Assembly (NCBI GenBank): GCA_947478985.1 | Contig: CANJYC010000169.1 | Location: 1-5,096, forward strand | Source: Acidobacteriota bacterium | GTDB lineage: Bacteria; Acidobacteriota; Vicinamibacteria; Vicinamibacterales; UBA2999 | Direction: 5' to 3' | Length of the DNA: 5,096 bases | Shown here: piece after piece, positions 1 to 5,096 of the stretch | Position numbering within the stretch: the first letter of the stretch is position 1 | Layout of the letters: each line of letters opens with the position of its first letter | Notes under the pieces: generated by a model | What the model was told of the DNA's origin: nothing | What the model saw: the letters and a program-made list of their open reading frames with translations, nothing else | Databases searched by the model: none | Program-made: the position numbers and the translations under genes

Positions 1-1913
1 ACCTCACGGGAGACGAGCCGGCGGCCTTCCCGAAGCTGACCGGGGAGAACATCAGCGGCAAGCTGTCGTACCAGTTCACCCCGAAGTACCAGGCCAATGG
101 ATTCGTGGCGCGTGACCAGACGACGAACGAAGCGGAACTGCAGATTGCGCCCTTCGGCGCCGTCGTGGACTTCGCACACTCGCCCTGGGAGCAGACCAAT
201 CCTTTCGACTGGAAGCCGTATGCGCGGAAGGCGGAACTGCGGGGCACGCCGAGCAGCAATCTGATCTTCGACGTCGTGGGCGGCAAGTCCGGCTACAAGC
301 TCTTCTACGACCAGCAGCCGGAGACGTTCAACAAGCCGACGACCTACAACCGCAGTACGCTGCTGCTGACCGGCGCGAACATTCCGCACATCAGCGATTT
401 CAACTTCTGGACGCTGAACGCGAACGCGACCTACATTCCGAAATCGTTCCTCGGGGGCAGTCACCAGTTCAAGGTGGGTTACTACCTCGGCCGGCGCGAC
501 AATGCCGGTGGCCGGCCCAAGAATCCCGCAGGCGACTATGCGCTGCTCTTCGACACGGTCGGCGGCGTACCTGACGTCGCGCAGGAGTTTGAGGCGAACA
601 ACGCGCCGGTGGATCCGACCGAGTGGGATGACATCTACTCCGTCTACCTGATGGACCAGTGGAGAGTCGGCTCGCGCCTGACGTTCAACCTCGGCATGCG
701 GTGGGACGGGCAGCACTCCTTCGTGCCGGAACAGACGCGTGAGGCCGGGCAGTTTGCCGCGGCCGCAACGTTCCCGCGCGTGGAAGTGTACAAGGGCCAC
801 GATTGGGCGCCGCGCGCCGCCATGGCCTGGGACACGACCGGTAGCGGCCGCTCGGTCCTGAAGTTCACCTACGGCTGGTACAACCCGGAGGCCTCGCTGG
901 CCAGTGCCTTCAACAAGAACGGGTCGTTCACGACGAGATATCGGTGGCGTGACCTGAACGGAAACAAGAACTACGACCCAGGCGAAGTGAATCTGTCCAC
1001 CGCTGCTGGTGCCCCGGATTTCATCAGCACGACCAATACGGCCAACAACATCCTGAACCCCGATCTGCGCCTGCCGCACGTGCAGGAAATCACGGTCGCC
1101 TTCGAGCGGGAGATTTCGTCGAGCACGGCGGTGCGCGGTCTCTATCTCTATCGCCGCAACGGTGACCAGACGGCCACGATCAACGTGCTTCGGCCCTACA
1201 GCGCGTTCACGATTCCCATTACCCGGACGGACCCGGGTCCAGACGGAGTGCTCGGCAACAGCGACGACGGCGGGAAGGTCGTGATCTACGACTACGCGCC
1301 AGCGTTCCGCGGCAGCGCGTTCCAGGGGAATCAGACGGTAAACCGCCCCGACGGGCGCTATGACTACACGCAGTCGTTCGAAGCGGCCATCAGCAAGCGC
1401 CTCGGGAACAACTGGTCGCTGAACTCGTCCTACACGGCGAACAAGAATCACAACTACGTCGTGTCGGTTCCCACGAGCCCCAACGACGATTACTTCCCAA
1501 TCGACACGACCTGGAGCTGGGCCTACAAGCTGAGCGGCAACTGGAACATGCCGAAGGATTTCGTGCTGGGCACGATCATGGAGGCATTCTCCGGTCCGAC
1601 GGGCACCAGGACCTACGTGTTCCGCGCACCGGGTGAGGCCGGCGGCCCCGCGCTGGTGCAGCAGACGACGGTGACGCTGCGTCTGGAACCGACCGGCTCG
1701 CAGAAGGAGCCGGCCTACGCGCAGGTCAATATGCGGTTGGGCAAGAAGCTCAATCTCATGGACAAGAGCCTCCTGCTCAGCTTCGACGCCCTGAATGTCT
1801 TCAACACCAATGCCGTGAAGGCCGCGACCTACGTGTCTGGCCCGCAGTTCGGACGGGTCACCAACGCTGTCGGGTCGCGTCAGTTGCGGGTGGGCGCGCA
1901 GATCACCTTCTAA
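1..1913 (+). CDS. Oar-like TonB-dependent outer-membrane receptor, C-terminal part (5' truncated by window edge)
   Basis: The reading frame is open from the first full codon at position 3 to a TAA at 1911-1913, giving 636 residues with no start. The GTG at 105 is an internal valine, because coding sequence of the same character continues upstream to the edge. The protein is rich in aromatic residues and alternating polar/hydrophobic strands, such as the stretch reading YSVYLMDQWRVGSRLTFNLG and the segment SLLLSFDALNVFN. It ends FGRVTNAVGSRQLRVGAQITF-like, with a terminal Phe as used by the BAM complex; this is the C-terminal beta-barrel of Oar/carboxypeptidase-regulatory-type TonB-dependent receptors. 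Family members are usually about 900-1,100 residues, so the signal peptide, regulatory domain, plug and TonB box would lie to the left of the window. Two Asp/Asn-rich loops (951-986 and 1230-1274) look calcium-binding. The substrate cannot be read from sequence; the peptidase gene downstream suggests peptides, by inference only. Confidence 0.9.
   Translation, partial: LTGDEPAAFPKLTGENISGKLSYQFTPKYQANGFVARDQTTNEAELQIAPFGAVVDFAHSPWEQTNPFDWKPYARKAELRGTPSSNLIFDVVGGKSGYKLFYDQQPETFNKPTTYNRSTLLLTGANIPHISDFNFWTLNANATYIPKSFLGGSHQFKVGYYLGRRDNAGGRPKNPAGDYALLFDTVGGVPDVAQEFEANNAPVDPTEWDDIYSVYLMDQWRVGSRLTFNLGMRWDGQHSFVPEQTREAGQFAAAATFPRVEVYKGHDWAPRAAMAWDTTGSGRSVLKFTYGWYNPEASLASAFNKNGSFTTRYRWRDLNGNKNYDPGEVNLSTAAGAPDFISTTNTANNILNPDLRLPHVQEITVAFEREISSSTAVRGLYLYRRNGDQTATINVLRPYSAFTIPITRTDPGPDGVLGNSDDGGKVVIYDYAPAFRGSAFQGNQTVNRPDGRYDYTQSFEAAISKRLGNNWSLNSSYTANKNHNYVVSVPTSPNDDYFPIDTTWSWAYKLSGNWNMPKDFVLGTIMEAFSGPTGTRTYVFRAPGEAGGPALVQQTTVTLRLEPTGSQKEPAYAQVNMRLGKKLNLMDKSLLLSFDALNVFNTNAVKAATYVSGPQFGRVTNAVGSRQLRVGAQITF
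951..986 (+). other. EF-hand-like calcium loop within the receptor barrel
   Basis: The 12 residues DLNGNKNYDPGE place D, N, N, N, D and E at positions 1, 3, 5, 7, 9 and 12. This is the ligand spacing of an EF-hand/dockerin calcium loop. It probably sits in an extracellular loop of the barrel. The pattern is visible directly; calcium binding is inferred and no flanking EF-hand helices are evident. Confidence 0.5.
1230..1274 (+). other. Second Asp/Gly-rich putative calcium loop in the receptor
   Basis: The residues DPGPDGVLGNSDDGG form an Asp/Gly-rich turn resembling the thrombospondin-type-3-like acidic loops seen in secreted and outer-membrane proteins. It lies about 80 residues after the EF-hand-like loop and is probably also in a surface loop. 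The metal-binding role is inferred from composition and spacing only. Confidence 0.4.
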
Positions 1914-1926
1914 ACGCGTTGCCGGG

Positions 1927-1954
1927 GTCGTGCGGCGCTCAAGGCCCGCACGAC
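1927..1954 (+). terminator. Intergenic 9-bp perfect hairpin between receptor and peptidase genes
   Basis: GTCGTGCGG (1927-1935) and CCGCACGAC (1946-1954) are perfect inverted repeats separated by a 10-nt loop, starting 13 nt after the receptor stop codon. The position fits a transcription terminator or an mRNA-stabilising or processing hairpin. No U-run follows (the next bases are TCCTCGCC), so it is not a classical intrinsic terminator. It could allow partial read-through into the peptidase gene. Confidence 0.5.
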
Positions 1955-1982
1955 TCCTCGCCTCGTGTGAATTTCTACAGAC

Positions 1983-1989
1983 AGGGGAG
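1983..1989 (+). promoter_or_regulatory. Ribosome binding site that fixes the GTG start of the M28-like gene
   Basis: AGGGGAG lies 6 nt before the GTG at 1996, ideal Shine-Dalgarno spacing. This start puts a Lys/Arg-containing n-region directly at the N-terminus of a signal peptide. The earlier in-frame GTG at 1930 falls inside the hairpin arm and would add 22 Arg/Cys-rich residues before the signal sequence. Confidence 0.75.
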
Positions 1990-1995
1990 TGTGAC

Positions 1996-3549
1996 GTGAC
2001 GAAATCGAGAATCTACCTCGCATCGCTCGCGGCGTGTGGCGCGGTGCTGGCCGCGTCCGCCGTGTTGTACGCGCAGATGGACCTGGGTCCGAAGGTCGAG
2101 AAGACCTACGGCGCTGGGCTGCCTCGGGACCGCGACAAGCTGGTCTTTACCGACGCGCAGTATCCGGTCTGGCCACTGACACCGGAGCAGAAGGCGTACG
2201 CCAGCATCAACGGCGCGCGCATGAAGCAGCAGGTGATCGACCTCGCGCAGGTCTCGATCCGCTATCGCGATGCCGGTCACAAGTGGTGGGGGCGCTTTCC
2301 GGGCACGACTGCCGACAAGGAAGGCATGGGATACATGACGAAGGCGTTCGAGGGCCTCGGCCTGAAAGTCGAACACTTCCCGTACACGCTTCCCAGCGAC
2401 TGGCGGCCGACTGATTGGGCCGCGAGCTACAAGACGGCTGACGGCAAGACGATCCAGTTGACGACCGCGTTTCCCGTCTCCGGCACCAAGGCCACCGGTC
2501 CGCAGGGCATCACCGCCGAAGCGGTCTGGGTAGGCATCGGCGCGGGCGCGGACTTCATCGGCAGAGACGTCAAGGGCAAGGCCGTCATCATCTACAGCAC
2601 GTTCGTTCCCGGCGGGCGCAGCCATTCCGCCAGCGATCGGGCCGGACTCTTCAACTCCAACGCCAGGGCGGTCAAGCTGGGCGCGGCCATGGTAATCAAC
2701 GTGATGGGCGTGCCAGGCAATGGCCAGTTCCAGCCTGAGGGTGGTCTGCCAGAGGTGCCGCAGTTCACGTTGAGCATGGACGAAGGCTTCGCGCTGCGGG
2801 ATCGGCTCGACACTGGCGAGAAGGTCCAGATGAGTGTCCGGTTGGACGTGCCGGAACTGCGGAACGTGGCGACCGAGTACACGATCGCCACGCTGCCAGG
2901 CGTCTCTGACGAGCAGATCGTCGTGATGACGCACACCGATGGCTACTTCCAGGGCGCGATGGACAACGCGGCGGGCATGGCCAGCGCGCTGGAGATTGCG
3001 CGCTTCTATGCGCAGAAGCCGCTGCAGGAGCGGCCCCGCACGATGAAGTTCATCCAGTTCTCCGATCACCATCACGGAGAGGTGGCTCGCGGCCGAAAGG
3101 ACGTCGGCATCGATGCGACGTACCCCTGGGCCAAGGTTGCCGTCAAGCTGACCATGGAGCACCCGTCACAGACGCTGCTCTACATGTACAACGACGGCAT
3201 CACGCCGACCAACGCCGTGGGTGCGTTCCGCTGGAGCGCGCTCGGGAGCCCGGCATTCGAGAAAATGATCTTCAACACGCTGCGTGAGTTCGGCGTGTCG
3301 GTCTATGCCGACGAGGATGGGCCCAAGAACGGCAACTACGCGCCGTCGTTCCACATCATCGACCACGTGATTTACCACACGTCGCTCGATGTGCCGGACC
3401 TGGTCCCTGCTACCGGCCTCGAGCGCGCGACGCGCGCGTTTGCGGCGTCCATCGATCGCGCGAACAAGATGACGATGGCGCAGTTGCGCGGGGCGAACTT
3501 TCCGCCCAAGTCGCAGTTGGGCGCGCTCACCGGCACGCAGGAGTACTGA
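1996..3549 (+). CDS. Exported M28-family zinc-peptidase-like protein with PA domain and atypical active site
   Basis: This is a complete gene of 517 residues from GTG at 1996 to TGA at 3547-3549. Residues 1-26 form a signal peptide (MTKSR, then a hydrophobic stretch ending LYA before Q27). A lipobox-like LAAC with Cys14 is present, but its hydrophobic core would be very short, so signal peptidase I cleavage after Ala26 is favoured. Residues about 174-280 are a PA domain (KGKAVIIYS near 193-201, GAAMVIN near 229-235). The M28 fold follows: HTDG (His313), GAMDNAAG (Asp323, the expected bridging metal ligand), FSDHHHG at 355-361 where M28 enzymes normally carry the Glu-Glu pair, MEH (Glu388-His389) near the usual third Asp ligand, and IYHT (His461) as the last ligand. 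M28 enzymes are mostly aminopeptidases and carboxypeptidases, so an envelope or secreted peptide hydrolase is the best guess. The altered motif leaves activity uncertain. The gene lies 82 bp after the receptor on the same strand. Confidence 0.85.
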   Translation: MTKSRIYLASLAACGAVLAASAVLYAQMDLGPKVEKTYGAGLPRDRDKLVFTDAQYPVWPLTPEQKAYASINGARMKQQVIDLAQVSIRYRDAGHKWWGRFPGTTADKEGMGYMTKAFEGLGLKVEHFPYTLPSDWRPTDWAASYKTADGKTIQLTTAFPVSGTKATGPQGITAEAVWVGIGAGADFIGRDVKGKAVIIYSTFVPGGRSHSASDRAGLFNSNARAVKLGAAMVINVMGVPGNGQFQPEGGLPEVPQFTLSMDEGFALRDRLDTGEKVQMSVRLDVPELRNVATEYTIATLPGVSDEQIVVMTHTDGYFQGAMDNAAGMASALEIARFYAQKPLQERPRTMKFIQFSDHHHGEVARGRKDVGIDATYPWAKVAVKLTMEHPSQTLLYMYNDGITPTNAVGAFRWSALGSPAFEKMIFNTLREFGVSVYADEDGPKNGNYAPSFHIIDHVIYHTSLDVPDLVPATGLERATRAFAASIDRANKMTMAQLRGANFPPKSQLGALTGTQEY

Positions 3550-3580
3550 TCGAGCTGTGTTCTGAAGCGCCGTGCGCTTA

Positions 3581-3617
3581 CGAGACGCGAGGCGGGGGGC
3601 GTGTGCCCCTCGTCTCG
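3581..3617 (+). terminator. Terminator-like GC hairpin downstream of the M28-like gene
   Basis: CGAGACG (3581-3587) pairs with CGTCTCG (3611-3617). Inside it, GGGGC (3596-3600) and GCCCC (3605-3609) can close a second stem with a GTGT loop, leaving a small asymmetric bulge. It starts 32 nt after the peptidase stop codon. There is no U-tract after it (CGGTTCACC), so termination by structure alone is uncertain. It may instead be a 3'-end stabilising hairpin, or it could overlap the outer end of the neighbouring insertion-sequence fragment. Confidence 0.55.
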
Positions 3618-3637
3618 CGGTTCACCTAAAGCGGATG

Positions 3638-3751
3638 TCATAAGCCCGTAGCTGGCGAGTAGCCGCAATGTCGAAAGTAGTTGCGGTACTCTGCCGGCTC
3701 ATACCGCGGCATGGCGGTGCCAACCGTGTCCCATAGCCCTTTACGGGTGCG
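3638..3751 (-). pseudogene. IS630-type transposase, C-terminal fragment (about 37 residues)
   Basis: Read on the minus strand toward the TGA at 3640-3638, the sequence encodes RTRKGLWDTVGTAM followed by PRYEPAEYRNYFRHCGYSPA and GL. The pattern of Arg-rich/LW, then Pro-Ala/Glu-x-x-NYF and a GY near the end matches the C-terminal tail of IS630-family (Tc1/mariner-related) DDE transposases, which commonly finish in a [TP]-P-x-E-C-x-NYF-x-x-AGY-like motif. Only the tail survives; the catalytic DDE domain is absent and the frame hits a stop at 3778-3776. The fragment ends where the IS3-type fragment on the other strand begins, so this copy was truncated by another insertion or a deletion. Family assignment is from motif memory and moderately secure. 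Confidence 0.55.
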
Positions 3752-3990
3752 ATAGCGCGGTCGCGGAGTCATTCTTCAGCAGCTTGAAGAAAGAGCTGAT
3801 CAAAAGACAGATCTACAAGGACCTGGCGCTGGCGCTTGCCGAAGTGGCCGCCTACATCGAGACGTTCTTCAGTCGGTCGCGCCGTCACAGTCATCTCGAC
3901 GGCGTGAGCCCCGAGCAGTTCGAAGGGGCTCACACAGTGCGGCGAAAAGGGCCTGCACTGGACCCTGAAATCTCCACCTCTCTGTTTTGA
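3745..3990 (+). pseudogene. IS3-family transposase OrfB, C-terminal fragment
   Basis: The frame reads GCDSAVAESFFSSLKKELI from 3745, runs on through AAYIETFFSRSRRHSHL to GVSPEQFE at 3901-3924, and closes at a TGA at 3988-3990. This is the end of the rve/DDE integrase domain of IS3-family OrfB: the canonical GNCxDNAxxESFFSxLKxE block, whose Glu (codon 3766-3768) is the third DDE catalytic residue, then the Y-I-E-x-F-x-x-R-x-RRHSxLxxxSPxxFE tail. The two catalytic Asp residues, the N-terminal HTH region and OrfA are missing, so the element cannot move by itself. The GCDS segment lacks one residue of the usual GNC[WY]DN motif, suggesting decay or a junction effect. The TTG at 3784 is an internal Leu, not a start. 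The 22 residues after SPEQFE show nothing recognisable. Confidence 0.8.
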
Positions 3991-4081
3991 TGGTTCACCA
4001 CCGCTGCCCACCAACGCCCGCGCGTCGATGGCAAGACTGGCCACCACGACCGCGATTGGCTGGAAGTGCACTGACATGCGG
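3991..4081. other. Short non-coding gap between IS3 remnant and the membrane-protein gene
   Basis: No gene, strong hairpin or promoter can be recognised here. The stretch may include the outer end of the IS3-family element. A TGTCAGTGCACTTCC-like end, read on the minus strand from 4076, starts with TG as IS3 termini do, but no partner repeat is present in the window to confirm it. Confidence 0.3.
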
Positions 4082-5096
4082 CTACAAACCTGAACCGCCA
4101 AGAATCATGGGCACGTACGCGCGCATCAGCACCTCGGTGAAACTCACAGCATCAAGCAGAGCCACCGTAGCGATGAGCGCGATCGCGGCGTGCGAGTGTC
4201 TGGGAGAGGCACCAATACCAACGATACCAATCCACAGCAGTGCCATCATCGGGGCAAGGACGGGGAACAGATATCTCCCCGCTGGCGCGAGGAGTCCCCA
4301 GAACCCAGGCCCGAGAATGGCGAACAGCTGTACCAGCAGAAGCACCCACGCCACGGCGATGGCCATCCGCAGGCGTCCTCGCGTACGAATCAGTTGCACC
4401 ATCGCACCGCACACCGCCACGAAGGTGAGGGCGCGCACGACGATCAACCACAGGTCTGGCGCAGGAAAGTGTTCCCACCCTGCCCTGAGCCATGCGTAGT
4501 CGACAGCCACGAGCAGATATTGTGCTGCGTTTGCAAAGGTCATGTCGGCCGGGGGGCGTCTGACCACGGCTGACTTAGACCAAAATGCTACAAGCTGGCT
4601 CAGTAGTCCTTCCGAGAAGAGAGCCGTGAGCGTCGCACCCACGATCACTGCGACCACAGCACCCACAAGAAGCTTCCTATGCCACCGATCGAATACCAGG
4701 CGCACCGGAACGACCAGCATGATCGCGATTGTCAACGCCGAGATCGTAAGAGGCACCGCGCTCTTCTTGGTAATCGCCGCCGCGACTGCCGCGATGATCA
4801 CCAATATGAAAGATAGAGCACGACGGTGCCCGGTCGCGAGTCGAGCGAGCTGCCACCAGATGAATCCGCCCCACGCGGCAACCATAATGTCGGGATTCAC
4901 AGTGAGCGCCGTCAGGAGGAATTGAGGATGCAGCGCCGCAACTGTGGTCGTGCCAAGCGCAGTCCGACTGTCGAAAAGAATGCGAGTGCCGGCCCAGCCA
5001 AATACAAGGGCAAGAACCGCGAAGCACGCCGAGAGCCATCGGAGCCGGACGTACGCATTCTCCACGCCTGAGGACGGCAAGGCGCGAAGTGCCAAT
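4082..5096 (-). CDS. Polytopic membrane protein, GT-C/family-39 glycosyltransferase-like or DUF2142-like (5' truncated by window edge)
   Basis: This minus-strand frame is open from the right edge to TAG at 4084-4082 and gives 337 residues plus an unseen N-terminus. The TTG at 5095-5093 lies at the boundary and is probably not the start. Counting from that codon, hydrophobic segments lie near residues 21-41, 51-86 (probably two passes), 93-108, 113-135, 142-160, 217-238, 246-270, 276-297 and 303-323, so about nine or ten membrane passes. Family-like signatures are ALHPQFLLTALTVNPDIMVA (54-73), the small-residue/His-Pro then N-x-D pattern found near the periplasmic loop of polyprenyl-phosphate-sugar-using GT-C enzymes and DUF2142 proteins, and PAGRYLFPVLAPM (271-283), their common late motif. 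These proteins generally act on envelope glycans or lipids, but the substrate cannot be told from this sequence. It converges on the peptidase gene across the insertion-sequence scar. Confidence 0.7.
   Translation of the reverse strand, partial: LALRALPSSGVENAYVRLRWLSACFAVLALVFGWAGTRILFDSRTALGTTTVAALHPQFLLTALTVNPDIMVAAWGGFIWWQLARLATGHRRALSFILVIIAAVAAAITKKSAVPLTISALTIAIMLVVPVRLVFDRWHRKLLVGAVVAVIVGATLTALFSEGLLSQLVAFWSKSAVVRRPPADMTFANAAQYLLVAVDYAWLRAGWEHFPAPDLWLIVVRALTFVAVCGAMVQLIRTRGRLRMAIAVAWVLLLVQLFAILGPGFWGLLAPAGRYLFPVLAPMMALLWIGIVGIGASPRHSHAAIALIATVALLDAVSFTEVLMRAYVPMILGGSGL

Noticed and set aside
2008..2037. Lipoprotein signal (LAAC, Cys14) in the peptidase
   Set aside because: The hydrophobic core before the Cys would be only about eight residues and hydrophobicity continues well past it to an LYA cleavage site, which fits signal peptidase I better.
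1975..3162. Long minus-strand open frame (395 codons) antisense to the peptidase gene
   Set aside because: It mirrors the codon structure of a clear plus-strand gene in GC-rich DNA, its translation is Arg/His/Leu-rich low-information sequence, and it has no recognisable domain.
3372..3668. Minus-strand open frame of 98 codons spanning the peptidase 3' end and hairpin
   Set aside because: It is antisense to the conserved final His-containing motif of the M28-like gene and runs through the terminator-like hairpin; it also overlaps the IS630-like tail in a different frame.
4060..4076. Possible IS3-type terminal inverted repeat ending TGACA at 4076
   Set aside because: It has the right kind of TG/CA end, but there is no matching partner repeat or target duplication in the window and it lies about 150 nt after the transposase tail, so it cannot be supported.
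3769..4101. Minus-strand open frame of 110 codons across the IS3 remnant
   Set aside because: It is antisense to a well-conserved IS3 OrfB tail and resembles no family I recognise.
3987..4499. Plus-strand open frame of 170 codons and other plus-strand frames over 4190-5071
   Set aside because: They are antisense to the membrane-protein gene, whose hydrophobic periodicity and family-like motifs are convincing; the plus-strand translations look like composition artefacts (Thr/Arg/Pro-rich).

Overview
The window is GC-rich, ordinary bacterial DNA with strong codon bias. It most resembles a soil-type Acidobacteriota genome (Vicinamibacteria-like). This taxonomic guess rests on the Oar-like TonB-dependent receptor followed by a secreted PA/M28-type peptidase, a gene style I associate with that phylum. 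No marker gene confirms it.

Layout. (1) From the left edge to 1913, + strand: the C-terminal two thirds or so of an Oar-like TonB-dependent outer-membrane receptor, running in from outside the window. (2) 1914-1995: a short gap with a perfect 9-bp inverted repeat, then a good ribosome binding site. (3) 1996-3549, + strand: a complete exported M28-superfamily zinc-peptidase-like protein with an inserted PA domain. The usual Glu-Glu catalytic pair of M28 is replaced by His-His. (4) 3550-4081: no intact gene. It holds a terminator-like hairpin (3581-3617) and then two transposase tail fragments. One is the C-terminus of an IS630-type transposase on the - strand (3638 to about 3751). The other is the C-terminus of an IS3-family OrfB on the + strand (about 3745 to 3924/3990). 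They meet almost base to base near 3745-3752. (5) 4082 to the right edge, - strand: the C-terminal part of a polytopic membrane protein resembling GT-C/family-39 glycosyltransferases or DUF2142 proteins, whose start lies beyond the window.

Working together: the receptor and peptidase lie on the same strand 82 bp apart. They could form a cell-envelope unit in which the peptidase trims a peptide or amino-acyl substrate and the receptor binds or imports it; this is inference from context only. The membrane protein converges on them from the other side of the insertion-sequence scar and probably belongs to a different transcription unit and function, possibly envelope glycan modification.

I see no CRISPR array, tRNA, rRNA, phage module or obvious new defence system. 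The most notable observations are the non-canonical metal/catalytic motifs of the M28-like protein and the composite IS630/IS3 scar, most of which is invisible to a simple ORF list.
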